DNA of 64,000 nt from the NCBI GenBank assembly GCA_030526665.1, contig JAUNCI010000001.1, positions 8,895 to 72,894 on the forward strand, in the 5' to 3' direction. The position numbers were made by a program, and so were the translations under genes. The notes under the pieces were generated by a model. It saw only the letters and a list, made by a program, of their open reading frames with translations. It searched no databases and was not told the origin of the DNA. This document shows positions 1 to 7,934 of this stretch, piece by piece. Source of the stretch: Eubacteriales bacterium. GTDB taxonomy: Bacteria > Bacillota > Clostridia > Lachnospirales > Lachnospiraceae. How positions within the stretch are numbered: position 1 is the stretch's first letter; each line of letters begins with the position of its first letter.

Positions 1-1
1 C

Positions 2-694
2 GCAATCAAAAAAGACTGCAGAACAGCAGCTGAAGCGGCAGCAGCAGAGGAAGCTGAAAATTCTGACGAAGATTCAGAAGATTACGATTCTGAAACAGAT
101 GACTCTGATTCAGAAGAAACAGAAGACAGAGAGCCAATGCTGGATGAAGACGGAGACATTGTATACGATGAAGATGGCAATGTTGTTTATCAGCAGGCTT
201 CATCAGAAGATAGTGATTCGGATTCAGATTCACAGAGCGAAGCAAAACAGGAATCTTCTTCTGAAGAAACGCAGTATGATGAATATGGGAATGTAATTGA
301 TTCCAATAATACATATGAAGGTACTTATGAATCGGGATCCAGTGGATCCGGTTCAGGAAGCAGTGTAGTGGATTATGCAACACAGTTTGTTGGAAATCCT
401 TATGTTTGGGGCGGTACAAGTTTGACAAATGGTGCTGACTGTTCCGGTTTTGTACAAAGTGTATATAGTTACTTTGGTGTAAGCCTTCCGAGAACATCTT
501 ATGAACAGCAGAATGCAGGTACAGAAGTATCTTATTCAGATGCACAGCCGGGTGACTTGATTTGCTATGGCGGACATGTAGCTATCTACATGGGAGATGG
601 TAAGATCGTACATGCATCCAACTCCACAGATGGTATTAAAATCAGCAATGATGCTACTTATAGAACCATTCTTTCTGTACGTAGACTTGTTTAA
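2..694 (+). CDS. NlpC/P60 cell-wall hydrolase, 3' part
   Basis: The frame is open to the left edge, so this is the C-terminal 230 residues of a larger protein. About the first 115 visible residues are a low-complexity linker rich in Glu, Asp and Ser, with short acidic motifs containing DEDGNVVY-like repeats, then a Gly/Ser stretch. The last ~110 residues form an NlpC/P60 domain. The catalytic Cys lies in the DCSGFV motif, the first His in GGHVAIYMG, and a further His in VHASN. By family knowledge such proteins are secreted endopeptidases that cut peptidoglycan stem peptides. The N-terminal signal peptide and any SH3 or coiled-coil domain would lie outside the window. Two hairpins with U-rich tails follow. 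The family call is secure; the exact role (autolysin versus cell separation) is not. Confidence 0.9.
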   Translation, partial: AIKKDCRTAAEAAAAEEAENSDEDSEDYDSETDDSDSEETEDREPMLDEDGDIVYDEDGNVVYQQASSEDSDSDSDSQSEAKQESSSEETQYDEYGNVIDSNNTYEGTYESGSSGSGSGSSVVDYATQFVGNPYVWGGTSLTNGADCSGFVQSVYSYFGVSLPRTSYEQQNAGTEVSYSDAQPGDLICYGGHVAIYMGDGKIVHASNSTDGIKISNDATYRTILSVRRLV

Positions 695-722
695 TTTATA
701 ATTTTATAACAGGATAATTATA

Positions 723-750
723 GGGGCCACAGAAATGTGGCCCCTCATTT
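723..750 (+). terminator. Terminator after NlpC/P60 gene
   Basis: Perfect 8-bp GC-rich stem GGGGCCAC/GTGGCCCC (723-730 with 737-744), 6-nt loop, followed by TCATTT. It lies 28 bases after the stop codon. Confidence 0.75.
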
Positions 751-770
751 AATAATAGATGCATAATAAT

Positions 771-802
771 AGGGCTGCCGTATGGCAGCCCTCATTTTGT
801 TT
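771..802 (+). terminator. Second terminator, between convergent genes
   Basis: Stem AGGGCTGCC/GGCAGCCCT (771-779 with 784-792), 4-nt loop, followed by CATTTTGTTTT. It is a tandem backup for the NlpC/P60 gene and faces the convergent secreted-protein gene, so it may act on both strands. Confidence 0.75.
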
Positions 803-837
803 TATCATATAGCAAGTGGCATTAGCTCAATACAGGA

Positions 838-1611
838 TTAGCTAAGACTTGGCAATTCGAGATCTTCTTCAACAGCTTTTTCGATAATTTCAGCAGGTAT
901 TTCGATTGTAGAATCATCAGCAAGATTTTCAATTGAGATTTCCGCATTGTTATAAATGAGTTCCGTTCCTGCAGCAGAAAGAAGAGCATTTAAAGTTGTA
1001 AAGTCACTATTATTCAATGTTAAATAGAACTGTGCAAAAGTGTCATCCGCTTCATTTGTTGCAACATTGAGGGTTAAGGTAATATCAGATAACATAGGAA
1101 GCATCTGATCAATACCGGCATCTTTAAGCTGGTCTAACTGAGGAAGTCCGAGTGTATCCAGGAGAGTGTAAATTTCTTCAAGTGTAAAATCCTTTGAATA
1201 ATGTTTATAGCCGTCTGCTGTTTCAGTAAGATCAATGACGGAAGACAGATCAAGAGGAGTTGATAAATCTAATTCAAAAGCGGGAGCCAGCTGCGCTGCA
1301 TCCTCAGTAGTCTTAACCCACTCTTCACCATCCAATGAACCATAGAGTGTAAGCTGATCTCCATCAGCCTGGCCGTAAATATCGACACTTAAATTTTCGC
1401 CCATTCCGGAACCTTCAGCAACAATATGAATTGTTTTGTTGGATGAATCGATTCCAATGGTAGCAGTTGCATTGGCCTGAATTGCCTGTTCTCCGGATTC
1501 CTCCTTTAAAGAAACATCAACAGCAAAGTCAAGTCCTAATGAAGCTGCATAAACAGGTGCGCTGACAAGCATCGTAGATGCTGCAATAATTGCGAGAATA
1601 CGTTTTTTCAT
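838..1611 (-). CDS. Secreted protein of unknown function
   Basis: This 257-residue protein starts with a clear Sec signal peptide: Lys/Arg-rich n-region, hydrophobic core, and a probable signal peptidase I site at PVYA-AS near residue 22. No lipobox Cys is present. The mature part is rich in Asp, Leu, Thr and Ser and has no Cys. It reads like a beta-rich lipoprotein-type fold with alternating polar/hydrophobic runs (for example IDSSNKTIHIVAEGSG), somewhat like clostridial proteins that measure or bind at the cell surface, but I do not recognise the family. No good Shine-Dalgarno is seen just upstream of the ATG; a purine-rich GAAAGGGG lies ~30 bases away. It is monocistronic and convergent with the NlpC/P60 gene. 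Confidence 0.65.
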   Translation of the reverse strand: MKKRILAIIAASTMLVSAPVYAASLGLDFAVDVSLKEESGEQAIQANATATIGIDSSNKTIHIVAEGSGMGENLSVDIYGQADGDQLTLYGSLDGEEWVKTTEDAAQLAPAFELDLSTPLDLSSVIDLTETADGYKHYSKDFTLEEIYTLLDTLGLPQLDQLKDAGIDQMLPMLSDITLTLNVATNEADDTFAQFYLTLNNSDFTTLNALLSAAGTELIYNNAEISIENLADDSTIEIPAEIIEKAVEEDLELPSLS

Positions 1612-1819
1612 TTTTTGTACTGACGAAAAATTGTTCGCCTTACCCCTTTCATTAATAATATCTATTATAAGTCTTATATTATCTATTTTAACGGATAAGT
1701 TGTTATTTGGAAAGAAGTATTTGGGAATATTGTGGAATTACCTTTAGCGTGAAATATATATTGACAAATATCTAACAAAGTGCTATGTTTATGATAGTAT
1801 AATTCCATACAGAACATAT
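1612..1819. other. Intergenic region left of riboswitch
   Basis: Stretch between the divergent secreted-protein gene and the cobalamin riboswitch. It is very AT-rich and must hold the promoters for both directions. TTGACA at 1761-1766 followed by TATGATAGTATAA-like sequence near 1788-1802 is a plausible promoter for the riboswitch transcript. No convincing gene was seen. Confidence 0.4.
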
Positions 1820-2005
1820 TAAGTGCTGATAATAATTCAGAAAAGGGAATCAGGTGCGAAACCTGAGCGATCCGGTCACTGTAACAAAGGAGAAACTTCC
1901 GAGAGACCATTGTGCATTGCATGAGAAGGTGGAAGAATCGATGATTTTGGAGCCAGGAAACCTGCTTGGTATGGCGAGGTTAAACTTCCGTGTAAAGTGT
2001 AACAA
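1820..2005 (+). ncRNA. Cobalamin (B12) riboswitch
   Basis: The element has the hallmark conserved blocks of adenosylcobalamin aptamers. GGGAATCAGGTGCGAAACCTG at about 1845-1865 is followed by CGGTCACTGTAAC at 1872-1884. The B12 box GCCAGGAAACCTGC lies at 1952-1965. An intrinsic terminator follows at 2039-2068, so the expected logic is B12-induced termination. The first gene downstream is the 95-residue cysteine-rich protein. Boundaries are estimated by eye. Confidence 0.9.
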
Positions 2006-2038
2006 CCAATTTTGAGGAATTCCGCAGCCTCAAAGTGT

Positions 2039-2068
2039 TGTCTGCTTTTATGGAGCAGACATTTTTTA
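2039..2068 (+). terminator. Riboswitch expression-platform terminator
   Basis: Perfect stem TGTCTGCT/AGCAGACA (2039-2046 with 2054-2061), 7-nt loop, then TTTTTTAT. Its position about 70 bases after the B12 box fits the terminator arm of a transcription-attenuating riboswitch. Confidence 0.85.
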
Positions 2069-2107
2069 TGGAATTCGCCTGTTCGTTAAGAATTATACAT
2101 GATTAAA

Positions 2108-2196
2108 TGGCAGGCGATACTACTTCGGATATTTTCGTTCCCTCCGCGCACTTTGAACGATATATTTTCTACCACGAAGTAGTACGCTGTCTTCCA
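2108..2196. repeat. Long imperfect inverted repeat in 5' leader
   Basis: The left arm 2108-2127 (TGGCAGGCGATACTACTTCG) pairs imperfectly with the right arm 2175-2196 (CGAAGTAGTACGCTGTCTTCCA). A second inner pairing is possible between ATTTTCGTTC and GAACGATAT. Together they could fold into one long hairpin of ~90 nt between the riboswitch terminator and the cysteine-rich gene. It could be an RNA processing or stability structure or a small MITE-like repeat. The sequence alone does not decide. Confidence 0.55.
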
Positions 2197-2223
2197 AATT
2201 TGAAAAGTACGTTGATGATGAAA

Positions 2224-2251
2224 GAAGAGTTGGAAATACTCTTCATTTTTT
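2224..2251 (+). terminator. Second hairpin-U tract before the cysteine-rich gene
   Basis: Stem GAAGAGT/ACTCTTC (2224-2230 with 2238-2244), 7-nt loop, then ATTTTTTAT. It ends only a few bases before the AAGGAG ribosome binding site of the gene at 2267, so any transcript of that gene must read through it. Confidence 0.6.
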
Positions 2252-2266
2252 ATATAAGGAGATAAA

Positions 2267-2554
2267 ATGGAAAAAGCATATTGGGAGGATAAGCATTATT
2301 CCTTCTTTTCAAATCGTGAATGTGAATATTTTCCATGTCATGCAGGAGCAGATCCGGAGGATTTCAACTGTTTGTTTTGCTACTGCCCTCTCTATGCATT
2401 GGGAAAAGATTGCGGCGGAAATTTCAGAATCACGGAAAAAGGAATTAAGGATTGTACAAACTGTATGATTCCGCATAAACGCAAAAATTATGGTTATATC
2501 ACAGGAAAGTACAGCGATCTGGTGAAAAGAATAGATGAGTTTGAAAAAAAATAG
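2267..2554 (+). CDS. Small cysteine-rich (zf-like) protein under B12 control
   Basis: This 95-residue protein has eight Cys, including NCLFCYCPLY, KDCGG and DCTNCMIPH. This layout matches the cysteine-rich small domain family (zf-like, PF04071 as I recall it), thought to bind metal. Members of this family are often encoded with, or fused to, cobalamin biosynthesis enzymes in Clostridia. The riboswitch upstream supports a B12-related role here. The ATG is preceded by AAGGAGAT at good spacing. A strong terminator follows at once, so the gene is the only obvious target of the riboswitch. Its biochemical function is unknown. Confidence 0.75.
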   Translation: MEKAYWEDKHYSFFSNRECEYFPCHAGADPEDFNCLFCYCPLYALGKDCGGNFRITEKGIKDCTNCMIPHKRKNYGYITGKYSDLVKRIDEFEKK

Positions 2555-2597
2555 CCTTCACAAATGGAGAATTTTCTCCGTTTGTGGAGGCTTTTTG
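2554..2597 (+). terminator. Terminator after the cysteine-rich gene
   Basis: Eleven-base stem GCCTTCACAAA / TTTGTGGAGGC (2554-2564 with 2581-2591), extended by an inner GGAGA/TCTCC, followed by TTTTTG. It begins at the last base of the stop codon. Confidence 0.85.
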
Positions 2598-2637
2598 TGA
2601 TAAGAAACGGTGTTTCCTCAATTGCTGTCTGGAATAA

Positions 2638-3351
2638 TTATCGTGTCTGCAGAAAGGCTTTGAGTGTCGGAATCTGATTATTTAAAATCAGACTTTCAGG
2701 AAACATTTCAGAGTGAATAAATTCTGCCGCATAGGTAAAATCACCGATATGATCGGTTCCGTGACTGTCACTGGAAAGGATTACCGGGACGTTATACTTT
2801 TGGCAAAAATGAAGAATCTTGCGGCAATTGGAACGGGTATCTCCACGATATCCATATGGTGCAAGCGAAGCTTCATTGATTTCCGGTATCGTACCGGTTT
2901 CATTTGCATGTGAAATGATTGCTTCATAGTCAACGGGATATGCCGAATTATCACAGTGCCCAAGTATTTTTACATGTGGATTTTGCATGACGTTCAGAAA
3001 AGCCCGAGTGTTTTCCTTAAGAGAACGTGGGCGGAAATTCTGAGAATGCATACTGGCAATTGCATAATCAAGGTTTTGCAGCAGTTCAGGTTCTAAATCC
3101 ACATGACCGTCAATATCCAGAATATTCAGTTCGATTCCATACAAAATGTCAACATGAAAACGTTGACGCGGTGAGTAGGCAACACTGCGAAAATAAGAAG
3201 GAGTTCCGGCTGCAAGTGTGGCAGGACCATGATCGGTGATCCCTAATAGTTTTAAACCACGTATAGAAGCCATTTTGGCCATATCGGAAATTGTGCTGGT
3301 AGTACCATGCCCGCTCGCGATGGAGTGTGTATGCAGATCAGAAAGATACAT
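2638..3351 (-). CDS. PHP-domain phosphatase (YcdX-like)
   Basis: This 237-residue protein is a complete PHP (polymerase and histidinol phosphatase) domain, close in length to E. coli YcdX (245). Metal ligands are visible: DLHTHS near the N-terminus, TDHGP at about residue 40, H in IASMHSQ, GHCDN, and SSDSHGTDH near the C-terminus. These proteins bind a trinuclear metal centre and act as phosphatases or phosphoesterases; the physiological substrate is generally unknown. AAGGAGAT precedes the ATG. The gene is divergent from the BMC operon and nothing in the sequence ties it to that operon. Confidence 0.85.
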   Translation of the reverse strand: MYLSDLHTHSIASGHGTTSTISDMAKMASIRGLKLLGITDHGPATLAAGTPSYFRSVAYSPRQRFHVDILYGIELNILDIDGHVDLEPELLQNLDYAIASMHSQNFRPRSLKENTRAFLNVMQNPHVKILGHCDNSAYPVDYEAIISHANETGTIPEINEASLAPYGYRGDTRSNCRKILHFCQKYNVPVILSSDSHGTDHIGDFTYAAEFIHSEMFPESLILNNQIPTLKAFLQTR

Positions 3352-3696
3352 GAAAACGATCTCCTTATATAATCAAAAATCTAAAAAATGTTCTTGAATT
3401 TAATAAATCGATTATAGTATGACAGATGCGAAAAATAAAGTCAATTGTAAAAAAGTTCAACACGTAAGAAAAACAAATAAAAACCACATTGACAAACAAA
3501 AGAAAACCACAAATATATTGAAAAATACATAAAATAAACATAAAAGCAAGGTGGAAAGTGTTGGGTTTCGTTGACAGTTTTTGAGTGATAGTATATAATG
3601 TTGATTAAACTAATTTATTCTGTGTGCATTATAAGTTTTTTATGTTTGAAACAGCATAAGAATAGTAAATATCGGACAGAGTAAGAAAGGAAAATT
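3352..3696. other. Divergent promoter region of the BMC operon
   Basis: AT-rich intergenic region. It holds the consensus promoter at 3571-3599 and, on the minus strand, a TATAAT (3411-3416) that could serve the PHP gene. AAAACCACA occurs twice in the same orientation at 3480-3488 and 3503-3511 (23 bases apart), upstream of the promoter, and is a candidate regulator site. No gene was seen. Confidence 0.5.
3571..3599 (+). promoter_or_regulatory. Consensus sigma-A promoter of the BMC operon
   Basis: TTGACA (3571-3576), exactly 17 bases, TATAAT (3594-3599): a perfect match to the consensus. The expected start near 3606 gives a ~90-base leader before the GRE ATG. A promoter this strong almost certainly needs a repressor or catabolite control; the DeoR-family gene at 15749 is the in-operon candidate. 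Confidence 0.85.
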
Positions 3697-6222
3697 ATGG
3701 GAAAGTTAAATGTGACAGACATTCCAAAGCCGGATCGTATTACAAGATTGGTAGAACGTATGTATGCAAAAATGCCGGAAATAGAATCTGCAAGAGCAGT
3801 CTTACTCACAGAGTCATTTAAACAGACTGAGGGTGAGCCTGTCATCACAAGAAAAGCAAAATCATTTGCTCATATTTTGGCTAATATTCCAATCATTATC
3901 AGAGATGAAGAGCTGATCGTTGGAAGCAGCACCATCGCTCCACGTGGATGTCAGACATATCCTGAGTTTTCTTTTGATTGGTTGGAGAGTGAATTTGATA
4001 CAGTAGAAACACGCAGCGCGGATCCTTTTTTTATTGCGGAAAAAACAAAAGAGGAATTGCGAGAAGTTCATAAATATTGGAAGGGTAAAACTACCAGTGA
4101 ACTTGCAACAGCATATATGGCACCGGAAGCGATTAGAGCGATTGAGCATAATATCTTTACTCCGGGTAACTATTTCTACAATGGAGTTGGTCATGTAACT
4201 GTTAAATACTGGGAAGTACTTGAAAATGGTCTGGAATCAATAATTGCCAGAACGAAAGAGGAACTTAACAAATGTTCTTTTGGTGATGCGGATTATGCGA
4301 AAAAGACGCATTTTTATCAGGCGGTAATTCTTTCCTGCGAGGCGGTAATCGGTTATGCAAACCGATATGCAAAGCTTGCGGCTGAGATGGCATCTAAGTG
4401 TTCGGATCCGGTGAGAAAACAGGAACTGCTGACAATTGCCCAAAATTGTTCAAGAGTTCCGGCCAAAGGTGCAAGAGGATTTTATGAGGCATGCCAGTCT
4501 TTCTGGTTTATTCAGCAGCTTCTTCAGCTTGAATCCAGCGGACATTCTATTTCACCGGGACGTTTTGACCAGTATATGTACCCTTATTATGAGAAGGACA
4601 TTAAGGAAGGGAAAATCACTCGTGAATATGCCCAGGAACTGATGGACTGCATTTGGGTTAAATTAAATGATTTGAATAAATGTCGTGATGCTGCTTCGGC
4701 AGAAGGTTTTGCCGGATACAGTTTGTTCCAGAATCTGATTGTCGGCGGACAGAATGAAGATGGGGAGGATGTTACAAATGATTTATCCATCATGTGTATT
4801 CAGGCATCCAAACATGTATTTCTTCCGATGCCATCACTTTCTGTTCGAGTATGGAACGGATCACCGCATGAATTCTTGATAAAAGCGGCGGAACTGACCA
4901 GAACCGGAATTGGTCTTCCTGCATATTATAATGATGAAGTTATTATTCCGGCATTGATGAATCGCGGAATTTCACTGAAAGATGCCAGATCTTATAATAT
5001 TATCGGATGTGTGGAACCTCAGGTTCCCGGAAAAACCGAAGGGTGGCATGACGCGGCATTTTTCAATATGTGTCGTCCTATGGAACTTGTTTTCTCCAAT
5101 GGTATGGATCAGGGAGAAATGGTTGGTATTCCAACCGGCGATGTTACCCGGATGAAAACATTTGAAGAGTTTTGGAATGCATTTGCAGAACAGACAAAAT
5201 ATTTTATTTCGCTTTTGGTAAATGCAGATAATGCAATTGATGTTGCACATGCAGAACGTGCGCCGTTACCATTCCTTTCCTGTATGGTTGATGATTGCCT
5301 GAAGAGAGGAAAGACGGTTCAGGAGGGCGGTGCGATTTACAACTTCACAGGTCCACAGGGATTTGGTATTGCAAATATGGCGGATAGCATGAATGCAATC
5401 AAAAAACTGGTCTATGAAGATAAGAAAGTATCCATGGAAGAGTACAAAGAAGCACTTGCATGGAACTTTGATAAAGGACTTGATGAACAGTCGATAAAGG
5501 AACTTACAATGACAGTTCTGAAAGGGATGGAACAGGCTGGACAGAGTGTGGATGTTCAGACTGCGGAAGCTGTTATGAAAGCAATTATGGCAGCAAAACC
5601 TTCTCAGAAAAAATTAGATAGATTTAAAGAAATTCATGAAATGGCCGAGTCACTTCCGAAATATGGAAACGGAATAAAAGAAATAGACAGAATGGCCAGA
5701 GATGTTGCTTATACTTATACGCGTCCGATGGAAACCTTCAAAAATCCGAGGGGAGGAATGTTCCAGGCAGGAATGTATCCTGTGTCTGCAAATGTTCCGC
5801 TTGGCGGACAAACAGGAGCCACTCCGGATGGCAGATATGCCCATACACCTGTTGCAGACGGTGTATCCCCATCGGCGGGAATGGATACCAAAGGTCCTAC
5901 GGCAGCGATGACGTCCGTTTCGAGATTGGATCACTTTATTGTTTCAAATGGAACTTTGTTTAATCAGAAATTCCATCCGTCTGCATTGGCGGGGCGCGAA
6001 GGACTTGAGAAATTTGTTTCTTTGATTCGTACATTTTTTGATCAAAAAGGTATGCATGTTCAGTTTAATGTAGTTGATCGAGAGACTTTGATCGATGCAC
6101 AGAAACATCCTGAAAACTACAAACATCTCGTGGTGCGAGTTGCCGGTTACAGTGCACATTTTACTTCGTTGTCACGTTCTCTGCAGGATGATATTATTCG
6201 TCGTACCGAGCAGGGATTATAG
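3697..6222 (+). CDS. B12-independent propanediol dehydratase (glycyl radical enzyme)
   Basis: 841 residues. Family: GRE diol dehydratases, which remove water from (S)-1,2-propanediol to give propionaldehyde without cobalamin. The thiyl Cys438 and catalytic Glu440 sit in IIGCVEPQ. The radical Gly817 sits in RVAGYSAHF near the C-terminus. His166 lies in NGVGHVT. These positions agree with my recollection of the Roseburia inulinivorans enzyme. Glycerol dehydratase of this class has a very similar site, but the aldolase and Pdu context favour propanediol. GGAAAA precedes the ATG. It is the first gene of the operon, 8 bases ahead of its activase. I see no obvious N-terminal encapsulation peptide of the kind found on its neighbours; the N-terminus begins MGKLNVTDIPKPDRI. 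Confidence 0.93.
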   Translation: MGKLNVTDIPKPDRITRLVERMYAKMPEIESARAVLLTESFKQTEGEPVITRKAKSFAHILANIPIIIRDEELIVGSSTIAPRGCQTYPEFSFDWLESEFDTVETRSADPFFIAEKTKEELREVHKYWKGKTTSELATAYMAPEAIRAIEHNIFTPGNYFYNGVGHVTVKYWEVLENGLESIIARTKEELNKCSFGDADYAKKTHFYQAVILSCEAVIGYANRYAKLAAEMASKCSDPVRKQELLTIAQNCSRVPAKGARGFYEACQSFWFIQQLLQLESSGHSISPGRFDQYMYPYYEKDIKEGKITREYAQELMDCIWVKLNDLNKCRDAASAEGFAGYSLFQNLIVGGQNEDGEDVTNDLSIMCIQASKHVFLPMPSLSVRVWNGSPHEFLIKAAELTRTGIGLPAYYNDEVIIPALMNRGISLKDARSYNIIGCVEPQVPGKTEGWHDAAFFNMCRPMELVFSNGMDQGEMVGIPTGDVTRMKTFEEFWNAFAEQTKYFISLLVNADNAIDVAHAERAPLPFLSCMVDDCLKRGKTVQEGGAIYNFTGPQGFGIANMADSMNAIKKLVYEDKKVSMEEYKEALAWNFDKGLDEQSIKELTMTVLKGMEQAGQSVDVQTAEAVMKAIMAAKPSQKKLDRFKEIHEMAESLPKYGNGIKEIDRMARDVAYTYTRPMETFKNPRGGMFQAGMYPVSANVPLGGQTGATPDGRYAHTPVADGVSPSAGMDTKGPTAAMTSVSRLDHFIVSNGTLFNQKFHPSALAGREGLEKFVSLIRTFFDQKGMHVQFNVVDRETLIDAQKHPENYKHLVVRVAGYSAHFTSLSRSLQDDIIRRTEQGL

Positions 6223-6230
6223 GAGAAAAT

Positions 6231-7022
6231 ATGGACTATTTACAGACAAAAGGCAGAATTTTTGATATCCAGAGATATTCCATACATGATGGCCCCGGTA
6301 TACGAACGATTGTTTTTTTTAAAGGCTGCGTGCTTAGATGTAAATGGTGCTGCAATCCGGAATCACAGGAATATGCAATTCAGAATATGCGGGTTCTCGG
6401 AGAAAACAAAACGATTGGCCGAGATGTTACTGTAGAAGAAATGATCGAGGAAGTTGAACAGGATTTTCCGTATTACTATCGTTCGGGAGGGGGATTAACA
6501 CTCTCGGGAGGAGAAAGCCTGTGTCAGCCTGAATTTGCAAGAGACTTATTCAGAGCAGCAAAAGAGAGAGGGATCAATACCGCGCTAGAGAGTATGGCGG
6601 GGGTTCCGTACAAAAATATCGAAGCGGTTCTTCCGTATTTAGATACCTATCTGATGGATATCAAACATATGAATCCACAGAAACATAAGGAATTTACCGG
6701 AAAATCAAACGAATTAATGCTTGAAAATGCACGAAAGGTTGCACTTTCCGGGCAGACAAATCTCGTAATTCGAGTTCCGGTGATTCCGACATTTAATGAT
6801 ACCGTGGAGGAAATTCAGGCAATCGCAAGATTTGCGGATTCTCTTCCGGGTGTAAAGAAAATACATCTTCTGCCTTATCATCGATTGGGACAGGATAAAT
6901 ATAATGGTCTTGGACGTCCATATTTGATGGGAGATGTGCTTCCGCCTTCAGCGGAACAAATGGAAACATTAAAGAAAGCAGTCTATGCCGTTAGCGGATT
7001 GGATTGCCAGATTGGAGGATAA
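6231..7022 (+). CDS. GRE-activating enzyme (radical SAM)
   Basis: 263-residue PflA-type activase. It carries IHDGPGIRT followed by the radical SAM cluster motif Cys33-x3-Cys37-x2-Cys40 (KGCVLRCKWC) and the GGE motif in LSGGESL. It reductively cleaves SAM to place the glycyl radical on Gly817 of the upstream dehydratase. Many dehydratase activases carry an inserted ferredoxin-like domain of ~50 residues with two extra [4Fe-4S] clusters just after the radical SAM Cys. Here that insert is absent, and the sequence passes straight from CNPESQEY to the VEEMIEEVEQD segment. The start lies 8 bases after the dehydratase stop, with AGGAG as ribosome site. The partner assignment rests on adjacency and is near certain. 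Confidence 0.93.
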   Translation: MDYLQTKGRIFDIQRYSIHDGPGIRTIVFFKGCVLRCKWCCNPESQEYAIQNMRVLGENKTIGRDVTVEEMIEEVEQDFPYYYRSGGGLTLSGGESLCQPEFARDLFRAAKERGINTALESMAGVPYKNIEAVLPYLDTYLMDIKHMNPQKHKEFTGKSNELMLENARKVALSGQTNLVIRVPVIPTFNDTVEEIQAIARFADSLPGVKKIHLLPYHRLGQDKYNGLGRPYLMGDVLPPSAEQMETLKKAVYAVSGLDCQIGG

Positions 7023-7025
7023 CCT

Positions 7026-7403
7026 GTGGGATATACAGACACAATGCCGCCGGAAATTAAACAGCGAATTATTCAGGAACTTGTACCCGGTAAACAGATT
7101 TCGCTTGCACATATCATTGCAAATCCGGATAATATATTATATGCGAAATTAGGACTTGATCCTGCTTTGACATATTCCAGATCTGCAATTGGAGTAATGA
7201 CGGTAAGTCCGGCAGAAACTGCAATTATCATGGCAGATATAGCAATTAAATCTGCTGGTGTTGATTTGGGATTCGTAGATCGATTCTCCGGCAGTTTGAT
7301 AATTACCGGAACGGTATCAGAAGTAGAGGCTTCCGTTAATGCAATCCTGGATTATGTTGGCGAAAAACTGGGATTCGTCACATGTGAGATTACAAGGACC
7401 TGA
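7026..7403 (+). CDS. BMC shell protein, PduU/EutS-like (circularly permuted)
   Basis: This 125-residue single BMC-domain protein has the N-terminal segment IQELVPGKQISLAHIIANP typical of PduU/EutS. There the BMC fold is circularly permuted and a small beta-barrel caps the hexamer. AIGVMTVSPAETAIIMADIA follows as the core. The GTG start at 7026 has GGAGG 8 bases upstream and lies 3 bases after the activase stop. By family knowledge PduU forms hexamers in the shell facets and may dock PduV; the next gene is indeed PduV/EutP-like. Confidence 0.9.
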   Translation: MGYTDTMPPEIKQRIIQELVPGKQISLAHIIANPDNILYAKLGLDPALTYSRSAIGVMTVSPAETAIIMADIAIKSAGVDLGFVDRFSGSLIITGTVSEVEASVNAILDYVGEKLGFVTCEITRT

Positions 7404-7407
7404 TTAT

Positions 7408-7866
7408 ATGAAAAAGATTTGTTTGATCGGGAGAAGTGAGGCAGGAAAAACAACGCTTACACAGGCTCTCAGAGGAGAAAAGATTCACTATCATAAAACC
7501 CAATACGTGAATCATTTCGATGTTATTGTTGATACGCCGGGAGAGTACGCACAAACCAAAAGGCTTGGCGGAGCTCTTGCGCTGTATTCATATGAATCAG
7601 ATGTGGTTGGTCTTTTGGCGTCGTCAATTGAACCATATTGTCTGTTCCCGCCGAATATTACGTGTATGGCAAACAGAGAAGTGGTAGGTATCGTGACAAA
7701 GATTAATCATCCTGATGCAAATCCGGAACGGGCGGCTTCCTGGCTGCGTCTCGCCGGATGTAAAAAGATTTTTTTTGTGGATTCCAAAAATTATGAAGGC
7801 ATACCTGAAATCCTGGAGCACTTAAAGGAAGATGGGGATGTACTTCCGTGGGAAGAATCGCAATAA
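7408..7866 (+). CDS. PduV/EutP-like small GTPase-fold protein
   Basis: 152 residues with an N-terminal P-loop, GRSEAGKTT at ~7-15, and DTPGEY as the Walker B/G3-like element. TKINHP resembles the G4 motif that selects guanine (NKxD-like). I chose the ATG at 7408 because it starts the conserved MKKICLIG strand; the longer open frame upstream overlaps the shell gene and lacks conservation. PduV/EutP proteins attach to BMC shells, are thought to help movement or positioning, and some have acetate kinase activity. The PduU-like gene just upstream fits the reported PduU-PduV pairing. Confidence 0.88.
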   Translation: MKKICLIGRSEAGKTTLTQALRGEKIHYHKTQYVNHFDVIVDTPGEYAQTKRLGGALALYSYESDVVGLLASSIEPYCLFPPNITCMANREVVGIVTKINHPDANPERAASWLRLAGCKKIFFVDSKNYEGIPEILEHLKEDGDVLPWEESQ

Positions 7867-7934
7867 AAATAATAGAGACCCTTAGACATGAGGGAGCAAC
7901 TCAAAACCAAATGCGCTTAAGGAGGAAAATAAGC

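Noticed and set aside
6..545. 179-codon minus-strand open frame rich in His, Leu and Asn
   Set aside because: It is the antisense shadow of the acidic linker and NlpC/P60 domain, with no conserved motif and biased composition.
1683..1922. 79-codon minus-strand frame over the riboswitch
   Set aside because: It overlaps the conserved cobalamin riboswitch and has no recognisable protein features.
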